Below are positions 53,230-64,000 of a DNA stretch of 64,000 nt, piece by piece. The translations under genes and the position numbers were made by a program. The notes under the pieces were generated by a model. The model ran no database searches. It was not told the origin of the DNA and was given only the letters and a program-made list of their open reading frames with translations. The DNA lies in NCBI GenBank assembly GCA_949987705.1, contig OX465281.1, positions 225,279,978-225,343,977 of the forward strand, in the 5' to 3' direction. The stretch comes from Thereva unica (taxonomy: Eukaryota > Arthropoda > Insecta > Diptera > Therevidae). The first letter of the stretch is position 1. Each line of letters opens with the position of its first letter.

Positions 53230-53996
53230 TTGTTGTGTTTAAATAAGAATCACTCCTCACTATTTTTAATATTTACCCCGTTTCCTCCTATATCAGTGGA
53301 TAAAGAGAATCTAACGGCTGAACTGAACGGCTCAACTCTCAACATCCTAGGGGTAACTTTAACGGAGCATCTGCGATGGAATGATCACATATTTCAAATC
53401 ATGAGATGCAAGTTCCTCCTCCAGCCAGCCGCATTGGCTACAATATACAAATCCTACATTCGGCCGCGCCTCGAATACAACTCGTATATCTGGGCAGGCG
53501 CCCCAAAAACCACCTTGGCTTGTCTCGACAAGGTGCAAAATCGTGCCCTCAAACTCATTGGTGATGGCCCCTTTCGCGCCTCCATAGACACCTTAAGCCG
53601 CCGTAGGAATGTAGCAGCCCTCTCCATACTTTATCGCGACTGTTCCACTGAAATTCAGGACCTCCTGCCTGCACGGCAATACTTTTCCCGCAACACAAGA
53701 CTAGCCCGCTCGGCTCACCCTCATACCCTACAGCCCCCCCGTTCACGCACAATACGGTTTAGTAGTTTGTTTATGAATAGAACAACTCGACTGTGGAATA
53801 ATCTCCCGCAGTCAGTATTTCCGAACTCGTACAACAAACTTGAGGTTCATCGTCATTTTCTTCTACACCCTCCAGACCCCCTCTAACCTTTCCTATTCTC
53901 CTCTATTCTTCAAACCAAGCTTACTACTTGACATTGCACCATGAACTGAACGACATGACGGACTGGTAGTACAAAGGGTTACACCTAAGCTTGGTT
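53230..53996 (+). mobile_element. CR1/Jockey-like LINE, 5'-truncated (copy 3)
   Basis: The best-preserved copy of the family. An open frame of 218 aa covers the RT thumb and C-terminus: LNILGVTLTEHLRWNDHIFQ, IYKSYIRPRLEYNSYIWAGA, NRALKLIGDGPFRASIDTLS, RRRNVAALSILYRDCSTEIQ, NRTTRLWNNLPQSVFPNSYN. The 3' UTR ends GTACAAAGGGTTACACCTAA followed by GCTTGG. Inserted about 190 bp downstream of gene B. Confidence 0.8.
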
Positions 53997-53999
53997 TTT

Positions 54000-56310
54000 T
54001 CATTGTAACGGTCGGTTATTTCCCCCCTCGCGGAAATTTAGCAAATTTTTAGGAAATCACCTTGCATTCGACTCGAGAATAAAAACGAAGTAGGCGGGAG
54101 GAAAAGAAAATTTTTGACAGGGAGAAAAATTATTTTTTTTTGGAGAGAAGAAAATGGGGCTAGTAACAGGACAGTCATTTTGTCCGCAATTTTCCCTTTT
54201 AGTTCGGAAATTGTATGGAATAAATATTTGTTATTACCAATAACTAGTCGGACTAGTATTTAGTTGTAGTACAAGCCCTAAAGACACCTTGGAACAAAAT
54301 TATATACAGAGCTCGAAATGGACATGTGTATAATGAGTCGTATAGGCAAATATACCATCTGAGGCGAGAAAGAAAACAAGAAACTCTGTCGGCTGGACAG
54401 GAAGAAAAAGGAACTAATTGACCCTTTTGTGAAGGGTTAAACAAGAATTTTTATTTCCTATATTCTAGGTTGCACGGCAGTATCAGTGTAGACCCAACAA
54501 CACATATAGTTTGGTGTTGGTGCTGTAAACAAGAACTTTTAAATCTAAACAAAGGACTGTGATGTTTTTTTAATCTATTGCTGCTGTTACGAAGAAAAGC
54601 TGCAGCTGGTGTTCATCCCTACCCTACACGCAAAGGTGACGGTGACCTGTACCATCCTTGACTGGCCATTTAGCTGAGATTAGTTCTGTGTCACAGATTA
54701 ATGTGATACTGAGGTTGTCGGCGATTCTAACAGAAGTGAAGTCGACGATTCTTTAAATCGTTAGACTTTTATACAATTTGTACAAGAAGGACTAGTGCGC
54801 ATCACTTAAGTAAGAGCGAACAACAGGACTTGGTATTGTAACTCGTGAATTTCTTTGAGGTAGCACAATTATACTCCCTTTTTCTTTTTGTTCGTTATTT
54901 GATTGTTAATTTGTTCGTAAACTTTCCTTATATTGAGTTCTTCATTAATGGTGTTTAACATATTTACATATTTTTAATTGTTGTCACATTTTCCTAGTAA
55001 TTGCTGATATATTTTCATATAATTTGATGACAGGTGTTCATATTATTTGATACCATATTTTCATATAGTATTTGATGACATATTTTCATATATTTTATAT
55101 TGTTAAAAAAACCGCGTTTTGGCCGAAACGACGTTTTTGTTATCATAAGTGAAATTAACTTGTATATGATTTCTGTTTTATTGTTTTGACTGATATATGT
55201 TACCAATGGGGTTTATCGAATTAAATATGAACGTTTTGATTGAATATACGTGTTGGTCCATGACTAGGTGGTAATTTTTCATTGAAGTTTTCCAGGATGG
55301 TTGGGCGGATTTCCTTCTCAGGGTGCTCTCGTGGTTGCCTCGCTTTCGTTTTTCAGGTCCAATGACTGCGTAGACATCCACGATGTCGCTCGTTAAGGAG
55401 CGACCATATGCGAATAGGAACATGAAGAGGAACTCGAATCGACATACAGGTAAGTGGTGAACCACACTGCACGGCCCCGGCCACACACCCCACGACCCCT
55501 TCCGGCGAGCTAGCATATACCGTGTGGCCGGCATAACACCCCCCTAACGGTTATTTCGGCGGATTAGGGAGGGTGAGTTTTCAGAATTTTTTTTATGTCT
55601 GGGATTGCTTCCATAGTCAGCTTCTTCAGGGCTTCTGACTCATGGGGCATGACCAAGCATAATGGCGTCCACAGATGCTATTACAGCATAACGCTATTGT
55701 GCCAGTTACATCATATAAAAAAAGGTTTAACCCAGGTTCAACCCAGCCATAAACTAAAGTCGAGTTGAAACTGGGTCCACTTAACACAGCTCAGCTCTCT
55801 TACCTGGATCGAGAATTGATATTTCACCTCATATACGCGGGTTGAGTTGAAATTGGGTTGAAGTGACATTTGTTTTGCTTGTTTACTATCCGTGAAGTCC
55901 GGTTTTACCTTTGAATAGAGAAGATAAGGAACCGAAAATAGCGTACATGTGTACGGATTTGAGGGAAGCACTTGGGATCAAGAAATTTTCTCTCTAATTC
56001 TCCCCCTCCACTTTAAACACAACAACAAAATACATTGACTTTAACCACAACAACAAAATACATTGTCTAACCTGGACAGAGGCGCAGTGAAATTTGTTCA
56101 GGTTTTGCGAAGGGTCTGCTTCAAACATTTAGCCAAGTGAAGCGTTCTCACCGAGATGGTTGCTGAGAAACGATGTCCCTACCGGTTTTTGAATAAATAT
56201 AACACAGCCACTGTCCGGGTTAGACACAAATACGTAAAGAATGCTATGCATTAGTGTTGCCAAAATGCTTCCCCGTGTTTAATAAATTGCACTTCCTCGT
56301 CTTCTCTATT
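54000..56310. other. Intergenic B-C, largely unassigned
   Basis: No recognisable gene. It holds AT-rich short direct repeats (GACATATTTTCATATA, 55020-55110), an inverted CGGCCACAC/GTGTGGCCG pair near 55480-55530, and a GAGTTGA-rich stretch (55730-55870) like those at 34970 and 44650. Confidence 0.4.
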
Positions 56311-56319
56311 CAGAGATCC

Positions 56320-56460
56320 TACCTCTTTACAGGTGATCTTTTCTGACGAAAAGAAGTTCAACCTGGATGGTCCAGACGGTTTAAACGGATACTGGCGGGA
56401 TTTAAGAAAGGAGCCGCGTTTCACGCTATTTCAACGTTGAATCGTTGATTTCGCACTCTG
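56320..56460 (+). pseudogene. Tc1-like transposase fragment
   Basis: The + strand encodes KKFNLDGPDGLNGYWRDLRK followed by EPRFTLFQR, the region after the first catalytic Asp of Tc1-like transposases (DEKKFNLDGPDG). It is about 45 codons with no ends seen. Confidence 0.6.
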
Positions 56461-56519
56461 GAGTTGAACAGGGAACTAAGTAAACTCTCGTTGTCAGGGG
56501 GGGGGGGGGCTAAAAATTC

Positions 56520-58440
56520 CCTAGCCGCCCTGCTTCGAGAAGCTATGGTGAACAAGGTAAAGGATCCTGAAACCTTCACGGGACCTACGTACAGAAGAAG
56601 TGACAGAGAGTATGGCAGGATTTTTTAAGACATTGATGGTGATAAAGGAGGTTATCGAACGGGTATCAGCAGCGCAAGAACGTGCATCAGCAGAGATGAA
56701 GGAAGCGACAGTTGAGATGAAAGAAGCGCAAGAACGGTCATCAGTGAAGATGAAAGAAGCCCAAAACGTTCGCCAACAGAGATTAAGGCGGAAGTGTTGG
56801 CGTTGAAATATGAACAAAAATTTTAAAAAGTAGTTCATGAACGTTCGGCAGCAGAGCTCAAAGAGTCTATGGAAGAACAGAGGAATCAGCTGGAACAGAA
56901 AATCGAATTAATGCCACTTTCGGTTGACAAAAAGCTGGATAACCAAATTTAAATTGTAAGGAATGATTTGGAAAAGCTTGAAACTGAACTTGAAACTGTC
57001 AGAGCAGACCACGAAAAGATAAAGATTCATCACCCAGCGACAGCCACTCACCAATATATCGGAGTTAGAAACTGCAGCTTCCAACTTTCAACGGGCCCAT
57101 GGCCTATTTACAAGCTCCAATTTGAAGCAGCAGGTAATTTCTGGACTGAAGAAGAAAAAGCAATGGCCTTAACGTTATCACTAAGGGGTTCAGCAGCAGA
57201 AATATTGCAGTCCATACCTGCAGAACATCGAAACAATTACGGGTTCTTGATTGAAGCGTTGGAAATGAGCTACAGCGTTCAACACGAGCAAGAGGTTTAT
57301 CGACTCAAGGAATCAATACGATTATACGAATACGACGACGACATTTTCCATCGAATCAACATCTTGGAAGTACGTCGTTGTCTGCGATGCTGGAACTCTT
57401 GTGAGCCGGCCCATCTACAAAGGAGTTGTCGAAAGCGAAGAAGGAAATTTCCAGGGAGTAGGAATGGCTCAACATGCTGTGGAAAATGTGGACAACGGCA
57501 GAAAGGCAACTAGACTGGTGCCTCAAGATTTGTCATCCGGGCTGACTTGGTCGGTAGAAAGTGGCTCAAAAACGCGGATCGGTACATTCTGAAAACTGTA
57601 GTAGAACCAGTGCAATTAAATGGGGAGACAATGATGGATGTGGTACTCGGCGACATTGAGTTAACACATTCGTTTCTGGTAGCTGACATATTTAGTAGAC
57701 GTGTGTATTCTCGGTTTGGATTTTATGACAACACACAGAATCCTGTTGGATATTGGAAAAGGAATGGTGAAATATTGCAACAGGGAATTTCCAATTGATA
57801 CTGAATTGTCCCGGCGACCACGCGAACCAGGTTTTAAATATCGTTGGCGTAACGAGGAAAAGTGTCAGAGGACGACGACTCCGAAATGCTCAACACGACG
57901 ATCCGGATATTTCTCTGTCATGGAAAGAACACGAAGAGAAGCCCAAATGGAAAGACATCCCAGAGAAGCGAAATCCTGAAGAGCTATTAGGCCCAGTGGG
58001 ATTCATTGCACTTGAAAGAGGAGTTAAAGGGCAGTGCCGGATTTACCAACAAGCAAAACAAGCAATTGCTTGAGGCCCCTACCCTCAGGGGGCCCCGCGC
58101 CTCTTATATTTTGTTTGGTTCGTCTTTAGATAAAAGGGAGAGAGAGAGAGAACTTGGAACTTGACCCACAAAGATATTGAAATATATAGTTTATTTAAAT
58201 AAAATTTATATTCCATTTTACTTAATTGATTTCTCATTAAAGAACTTTTCTTTTGTGTGTGTGGGGGGGCGGGGGCGGTGGGTCGGTAGTCATTGTTGGG
58301 GGGCCCCATCACGAGGTTGTGCTTGGGGCCCCGCAATATATAAATCCGGCCCTGTTAAAGGGGGAGCTTGGATATTTAAATGTGATGGAGACGGCATTTG
58401 GAAATTTTATTTGAAAAGTGATGAATTTCTCAAGTGACAA
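56520..58440 (+). pseudogene. Ty3/gypsy-type retrotransposon gag-protease fragment
   Basis: The + strand encodes a coiled-coil stretch with repeated EMKEA units (56700-56800), then gag: WPIYKLQFEAAGNFWTEEEK, AMALTLSLRGSAAEILQSIP and a CWNSCEPAHLQRSC zinc-knuckle-like segment (first Cys of the CCHC pattern followed by altered spacing). Next comes the protease region with VVLGDIELTHSFLVADI and, in another frame, LGLDFMTTHRILLDIGKG. Frame changes and stops make it inactive. A small hAT MITE is inserted at 58032-58354; downstream, GGAWIFKCDGDGIWKFYLKS continues the frame. RT and LTRs are absent. Confidence 0.7.
58032..58354. mobile_element. hAT-type MITE inside the gypsy remnant
   Basis: Ends CAGTGCCGGATTTA and TAAATCCGGCCCTG, inverted; exact 8-bp duplication TTAAAGGG at 58024-58031 and 58355-58362. 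Contains a GGGGGCCCC-rich interior. The host frame resumes after it. Confidence 0.9.
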
Positions 58441-58933
58441 AGTGAAAAGTGGTGACTGAAAAGTGCATTAAAAGCGATAAATACAATTTAATAGTGTGAG
58501 ATATTAATTTGCAAGTGATAATAGTGAACTCTAAGAATTATGCTTGTTATTAAATTGCGTTTTTGTATAGATAATTATAAAGTGTATTCTTTAATTAATC
58601 CTACGCATTCGGTAAGCCGTAAAAACGTAAAGCCTGAACTACATTGAAAAGCAGTGCAGTGCAGCACTGCGAAGTGAAATTTAGAATTCTTGTAACTGAA
58701 CGTGTCAACTCACATTAACGTCACTGCCTTGCACTGCACTGCACTGCGCTGCCGTGTCTTAGGCTAATTTCTAAAAAACTGCTTCGCACTGCATGCCAAT
58801 TTCTAAAAAACATCATATGAAGTTGTCATTGCCATTGTTGTCAAAATGGATGACTAAAAATTGATAGAAATAAGGACTTTCTAGACAACAGAAGTCACAA
58901 GGGCTACAAAAAAAATTACAAAAGGCTATATAA

Positions 58934-59281
58934 GGCCCCCATACACTACAAGGTTTATGCGTACAAACATGTCCCACAATCTTTCTGACAAACTTGTTTG
59001 AACGCCGAGCTTACCCATACACTATTATGGTTTTCATTTTCCTTTAAAGATTTCAAATCGAAATGAGTTCCTTAACTAGAAATAAGTTGTAATCAATAGC
59101 CTTTGAAATTTTGTGTTATGCACAGAACTGTCAGATAAAACCACGAAAAAATCAAACCATTTTGATATTTGGGACAAACTTGTGACAAACATAAAACCAA
59201 AAACCAAATTCACCACACACTGTCAATCTTTGTTTGAACGCCTTGTTTGTACGCATAAAACCTTGTAGTGTATGGGCCCCT
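58934..59281. mobile_element. MITE nested in the Harbinger-like element (1)
   Basis: Ends ATACACTACAAGGTTTATGC and GCATAAAACCTTGTAGTGTA (inverted, one indel), with GGCCCCC/GGGCCCC outside. Target duplication not settled. Confidence 0.75.
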
Positions 59282-59341
59282 ATAGGAGTAGTCAATGTTA
59301 AAATACTGCTTATTCAATGTGTCTTACCACGCGTTCTCTAA

Positions 59342-59990
59342 AGGCCGGTCCACACGCTAAGTTTTGCACAACTTTTTAAGTCTGCGCAGTCTTAAGACGG
59401 AATGAAAACGTTGTAATTTTGAGCGTCCAGACGGTGCAGTCATATTTTCATTTTTCGCTCAGTCTTGTGTGATATCGTCATGGAGGAGGTTCTACTGTGG
59501 TCAATTTTTGCATACTGTCTTGTTAAAAAAAGATTGGAACATCTAAAAAGAACCGGGCGTTCAAAGTGGTCGCGGAAATGGCTTCTAAAAAGGCGGGAAT
59601 TTTCCCATATTAGATTATTGCTAGATTATTTCTCCCTGTTACTGTACTCCTTCGATTTAACAATCCAAATGCATGGGAAACTCTCATGAAGTGCAATAAA
59701 ATCAGTTAGAAACTCCCGAGAACATTGCCGAAGGTCAGCCATCGTCGCGTGATTAGGAAAAACTGAGGAAAAAAACGAATCGGAAAACGGAGCAAGCGTC
59801 CACATGCACCGACTTGTCCGCACAGATCATGGATTTCAAAGCTCATTTGCTCAGTTATCGCTGCAACTGTACCGTCTTCCCGCCGGACTCAAAACTGCGA
59901 AGTTTTCCGATCCACACGCAACGTTTTATCTGCAACGTGTTGAACTGCGCAGACAAAAGGTTGTGTAAAACGTAGCGTGTGGACCGGCCT
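59342..59990. mobile_element. Harbinger-like MITE nested (2)
   Basis: Ends AGGCCGGTCCACACGCTAAG and (reverse-complemented) AGGCCGGTCCACACGCTACG, followed by more inverted match through TTGCACAAC/GTTGTGTAA. TAA on both sides (59339-59341, 59991-59993). The interior has a + frame with RSKWSRKWLLKRREFSHIRL, which resembles the start of Harbinger transposases, so this may be a deletion derivative of an autonomous element. Confidence 0.8.
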
Positions 59991-60267
59991 TAATAAACTA
60001 CTGCAACATACTGCGCAGTGCTGCACTGCACTGCTTTTCAATGAAGTTCAGGCTTAATGTTGCTAATGAGCAAGTAAAGCCGGGCTAAGACTCATCAGTT
60101 TACTGTGTTTTTGTGTTTGTTAAATAAAATATGCATAACAAGTTGACATTGATTATGATTAAGCTAAATGACATTACATTTTTTGTAATTTTTCTATCAA
60201 ACACAACTTCTTTTATATCTTTTAATTTTTATATTATAATATTAAAATATTTTAATATTTTTACAAT

Positions 60268-60812
60268 ATGGATACAGCAAAGGTAAAACATTCTTTTTCA
60301 TTTTTTCTGATACAAAACCTAAATTAAATGAAATGTCGTTTCTTGTAGCATATAACTGAAGATATACGATTATTGCGACGTGGTGTAGCATATCCATACA
60401 GAGACGTCTTCTTCCAAGAACTTGAAGTATGGAAAAAATTAACAAAAAGCGACAGATTGAATTTTTACTGGGCAGACGTAGATACGCGAAAACTATATGC
60501 TATGGAAAATTCTCATGAGTTCAAGTCATGTGATTTGTTAATTGGTAGTATTTTTTTTTTGCATTAGTTGTTCCTTTTTTTCAGTAGCATTACTTAATAG
60601 ATTATCCTGGTAGTGTCTGTGGCGTTGCTGCTTACTTCAAAGAAGTTTACGTAATTGATGATGTTACAGATATGGGCGAGGAAGGGATTAACGTTAAGGT
60701 GGAACACCCAAATGCAACTTCTGTTATATGCGTGCCAATAGTGGGTTCAAATTACAATGTTCTGGGTGTAATGGAACTTTATAAGGAAAATAAATTGGAA
60801 AGATATAGTAAG
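60268..60812 (+). CDS. Gene C: third GAF/PDE-like paralog, 5' exons only
   Basis: Exons 60268-60282, 60349-60544 and 60601-60812 match exons 1-3 of genes A and B in length, phase and sequence: MDTAK start, FFQELEVWKKLTKSDRLNFYWADVDTRKLY-type GAF start (seen as LEVWKKLTKSDRLNFYWADV), GSVCGVAAYFKEVYVIDDV, TSVICVPIVGS and LGVMELYKENK. Same phases (intron 1 phase 0, intron 2 phase 1, intron 3 phase 0). The donor after 60812 (GTTAGT) opens an intron longer than the remaining 3.2 kb; no exon 4 was found before the window end, which fits the pattern that this intron is TE-filled in A and B (2.8 and 5.8 kb). Whether C is complete cannot be told. Confidence 0.8.
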
Positions 60813-60959
60813 GTTAGTGACTTGAATAGTGTTTTATTTTTCTAGTTTTTAATTTTTTTAGTTAATAGAAATATTTTTCAATTAACTTTATAAAGGTTTT
60901 GATCTTTCTTTAAATTTATTATTCAAAAAATTACGTAGAAAAAATACTTCTGAAAATGC

Positions 60960-61150
60960 TAATGCTTATGGCACACATGGGGTATCGATACCGCTTTATT
61001 GCACATACCCAATTTATACCACATTGACAGCCTATACCCAGCTCATACCCAGGTAAACAAATGGGTATAAACTGGGTATCGAAACCAACAAAATTTTGTT
61101 GGTTTTAAGTGGGTATAGGGTCTTTTTACTGAACGTAGCGACACCTACAC
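60960..61150. repeat. Cluster of GGGTAT/ATACCC motifs
   Basis: GGGTAT or its complement appears at least eight times in about 170 bp in both orientations, partly palindromic around CATACCCAGGTAAACAAATG. Looks like the core of a small foldback repeat within gene C's third intron. Confidence 0.5.
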
Positions 61151-61269
61151 ACATATGTGCAAAAATCGGCCGAGAACGGGTAAAGTTGCAGTTTTGTACC
61201 TTCAAGAATTTCAGAATAAAGAACAATAACACCGAAAACGGTTGCTACGAATTGGTACAGCTCTTAAAA

Positions 61270-61360
61270 ACATCATATATCTATCTATCTATCTACCTCT
61301 CTTCTATCTTCTTCTTCTATATTAATAAAAGAAAGTGTGTGTTTGTGTGTCTATTTACCT
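61270..61360. repeat. Microsatellites (ATCT)n and (GT)n
   Basis: TATCTATCTATCTATCTACC near 61278-61299 followed by GTGTGTGTTTGTGTGTCT near 61335-61352. Typical of the 3' end of some insect repeats, but no element was identified. Confidence 0.6.
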
Positions 61361-61429
61361 CCTATGCATATCAGGGATTATGTCTTCCCAGTATGATGAA
61401 CGTAGACGGAATAAACTAACTTCTTACAA

Positions 61430-62080
61430 AATAGTAATACGTTTAGCACTAGTGGGAAATTGACTAGTATCAGAACTGGTGACAAAGTAATCCTAAGAAA
61501 AGCTAGTTCAAATAACTATAATAGTGGTAAATCTACAAGATTTTTCTAGAGAATTTGTTTTTCCTGAACCTCACAAACATTTCATTCGTACTTCCTTCGC
61601 TACACTAAAGCGGGTGTTCGATTTCGTATTGAGGGTGTTGAAGCGCAGTTGATAAACTGTGAAGCGAATGACTTCATTTGGAAATTCCAGAGCTTTCCGG
61701 AGATATTAGAAATGTAAAGTACTTGTAGTCTGGGGAAATTAGCAAAAAAACCCACGAAAGGAGACAAAACTGAGACAATAGCTGAAAATTGATCCACAGA
61801 TTCCTTGTGACTTTTTAAAAAAAATGAGTGTGCTTAAGACCACAGTTTAGAAGCAAAACTTTTGTGCCCAACGGCTAGTAATATGCAGATATAGTGGAAA
61901 GTCTGTCGGATCTATAGCACGCTTGAGAAAATTCAGGCCAACGACAGATGCAGGAAGAATAGTGACGAATCTACAGACGGACTTGATACAAATACTATTT
62001 GAAAATATCAATATTTATGAATTCCTATTTACATTAAAACCTAAAAGTAACCGAGTAAAAATAATTTTTATTGGCTAATT
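61430..62080. other. Gene C intron 3, unassigned part
   Basis: No gene, repeat with visible ends, or RNA gene recognised. Confidence 0.35.
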
Positions 62081-62720
62081 TTCTTAACAGCATACACGCG
62101 GTGCACCTAGTACGTATAGCATTAAGTGCGCATCCTACACGGGTATACACGCTTCCGCCACAGGCATGGATACTACCGCCACAGGCAGGAAAATCTAAAC
62201 ATTCGCCTCATGGAAGTAAGCTGGTGACATATGCAAGCGTACATGCATTGCATTCAGAGGTTCATAAAATTGCATGGTTTTTTTTTCCGTTCCGGCTTTC
62301 ACACATAGCCCGAAAATCTAAGTAACGAGTGCATGCAAGGTGCATGTGTTTGTTGTGCATACTTGTGTGTGCTATTTCGAATGCGGCATTACAGAAAAAG
62401 TTAAAAGTAGTCCGACCTATGCGTGGCATGCATTCCATTCATGGAACATTCCGTCAGGTCGCATTTGAATACACACACTTCTATATTATTTATCAACGAA
62501 TCGAACGCATGTCCGCTTGGATATGTCACCAGCTGTATGCATGCTCCGCTCCCGCTACATTCATGATCAATAATAATTGCATCCGCATCGGCATAGACTA
62601 TTCCAAACCCAAGTATTGTTTTGCCAAGCAGTCCGCCAACCACATCCAATGAAGCTTTACCTACGCGAGCCGCTTTACCTACGCGAACGAGAGCCAGTCT
62701 ACTTGAGTATGGTATTGGCA
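62080..62720. repeat. Foldback-like region
   Basis: GCTGGTGACATATGCAAGCG (62219-62238) is matched in reverse complement by CGCTTGGATATGTCACCAGC (near 62513-62532, two mismatches), and CATGCA-rich motifs lie between. A degenerate inverted-repeat element is likely; ends not resolved. Confidence 0.45.
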
Positions 62721-62749
62721 CCCTTTATGGCCACCTAGCCAATTACCTG

Positions 62750-63398
62750 ATTTCTTCGTCCCATACAATCTTTTAGGGAGCCAATTTATTTGAAAGGGAG
62801 CAAAAAGAAATGCAAAAAACAATCAACTTTTTTTAAAATTCTTCTTTCTAGGCGTAGTTGAAAATAATTTATTTTAGCGGATTAAACCGAATTTGAAGCA
62901 TAAAGTTGAAAAAACATTTTTTCAAACCTTTATATTTTCAGACGGTGTAGGGATAGTTTCAGCCCTTTACTATTATCCCTTATCATAAAATTTGCTTTGT
63001 TATAAATCAACCACTTTTGAATATAAATAAAAAATATATTTTATTGGATTGTTTTTGATTATATGTAATTAAAATTATCTCGAAAACCCTTAAAAAGGGA
63101 GTTTTTAAGCATATTTAAAGGTGACATGCATATTTTAAGACTGTGGGACCCGATTTTCGTAATCAGCGACTCAAAAAACATATCGCACCCTTAGAACATA
63201 AATGGCACTAAACGAAAATGTTAATTTTACAGTATGGCCGTTTTAAGATTTTTTAAGAATTGAATGGGTGATATGGAACTAAAAAAATATAAATAAAGCT
63301 TTGTGATCGGCTTAAAATAACAGTTTAACTAACGCTGTTTCAGTATCCAGTGGCATACAATAAAATTATTGATTATTTATCTTATTAGATTTAAAAAA
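62750..63398. other. AT-rich intronic stretch
   Basis: No recognisable feature seen. Confidence 0.35.
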
Positions 63399-63650
63399 TA
63401 ACTGACACTAAACTCAAACTGCGACTTATGCAATTACGCACAGCTAATATTTGAAAGCATATTTATTGATTAAATGGCTCTTTACAGAAAATGCCCGTTA
63501 TCGAATTCATATAAAAACAAAATCCACACTAAAGTTATTAAATAACTGGCATTATATTCAAACTGCCACTTATGCATTTACTCACTGTAAATATTCGAAA
63601 GCAAATTTATTAAATAAGTGGCACTTTACACAAAGTGCCAGTTTTTAACT
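63399..63650 (+). repeat. Degenerate tandem duplication, 144-bp period
   Basis: CAAACTGCGACTTATGCAAT at 63416 and CAAACTGCCACTTATGCATT at 63560 start two adjacent units that also share AATATTTGAAAGCA/AATATTCGAAAGCA and end in CTTTACA-x-AAAnTGCC. Second unit contains GTGGCAC/GTGCCA palindrome halves. Confidence 0.6.
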
Positions 63651-64000
63651 CACCTCGACAAGGATTCCCTCCGGAGACTTGACGCGAACTGGCGTAGTGC
63701 CGGTTTATCAATTACCGACCGGACAAATTGTGACAAATTCATAAGTGACACTAGCGACATCTAGCAAAAATTTGGCGCATTAGAGCTACCGGGGTCTTTG
63801 CATTAGGCGAGAAACACAATTGGTGCTTTTCTGCCAGCTTTTCGGCTGGCTTGTAATGTTCGCGCTACCTAAAAAGTCGGCAAAGGCACAATTAGGGCTT
63901 GACAATTAACAGCCTGGTTTCCTTTGGAATTGTCAAACAAAAGTATTAATGTTTATACATAGTATTAGAAATTTCCTTAGGCGTAAGGACCTCTCTTTCA

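Larger units (their letters stand above)
58631..60054. mobile_element. Harbinger-like element containing two nested MITEs
   Basis: Inverted ends of about 40 bp: AGCCTGAACTACATTGAAAA with GCAGTGCAGTGCAGCACTGC at the left, inverted at 60013-60054 with one or two mismatches. TAA flanks both sides (58628-58630, 60055-60057), the PIF/Harbinger target. CACTGC/GCAGTG motifs recur inside. Nested insertions at 58934-59281 and 59342-59990 make up most of it. Confidence 0.8.

Noticed and set aside
62071..62721. Overlapping 84- to 107-aa ORFs on both strands
   Set aside because: They sit in an inverted-repeat region and mirror each other; no protein family resemblance.
60813..64000. Exon 4 of gene C
   Set aside because: Searched by eye for the conserved exon-4 pattern (SGW-GVI-EQS) in all + frames and did not find it; probably beyond the window.
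1..64000. CRISPR array, bacterial operons or plasmid features
   Set aside because: The genes are split by spliceosomal introns and the repeats are eukaryotic transposons; no regularly spaced identical repeats of CRISPR type.

Overview
The window looks like a stretch of insect nuclear chromosome. It is AT-rich, its genes have many GT-AG introns, and the space between exons is packed with decayed eukaryotic transposons: Jockey/CR1-like, RTE-like and I-like LINEs, a tRNA-headed SINE, BEL/Pao and Ty3/gypsy retrotransposon pieces, Tc1, hAT, Helitron, a Kolobok-like TTAA element and many MITEs. No order or species can be fixed from the sequence; a fly is only a guess. Four host genes are visible, all on the + strand. 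(1) 9513-20619: the C-terminal half of REV3, catalytic subunit of DNA polymerase zeta, in 11 exons with the B-family polymerase motifs and the C-terminal cysteine clusters. Its N-terminal exons are not recognised. (2) Gene A, 20740-28952, begins only 120 bp after the REV3 stop. (3) Gene B, 37217-53041. (4) Gene C, from 60268, cut off by the window end. A, B and C are paralogs in tandem, with the same architecture: two GAF domains followed by a cyclic-nucleotide phosphodiesterase-like domain. Splicing by hand gives uninterrupted proteins of 679 aa (A) and 677 aa (B). In both, the general-acid histidine is kept, but all four metal-ligand positions and the purine-selecting glutamine are replaced, so they look like pseudo-phosphodiesterases that may sense or bind something through the GAF domains. 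Layout: 1-3384 a LINE ORF1 (minus) split by a 2.5 kb TTAA-flanked element carrying a two-exon YqaJ-type nuclease gene; 4.4-9.4 kb MITE, hAT remnant, LINE 3' end interrupted by a 1.6 kb Tc1 element, BEL/Pao integrase piece; 9.5-20.6 kb REV3, with LINE pieces, two SINEs and a hAT element in its introns; 20.7-29.0 kb gene A; 29-37 kb foldback and hAT debris; 37.2-53.0 kb gene B, whose two largest introns hold a Helitron, nested LINEs and a dense MITE cluster; 53.2-60.1 kb a LINE, Ty3/gypsy gag-protease debris and Harbinger-like MITEs nested in each other; 60.3-64 kb start of gene C with its TE-filled third intron. In A and B, TE load is concentrated in the same two intron positions. All exon limits and family calls come from reading the sequence by eye; no database search or expression data was available.
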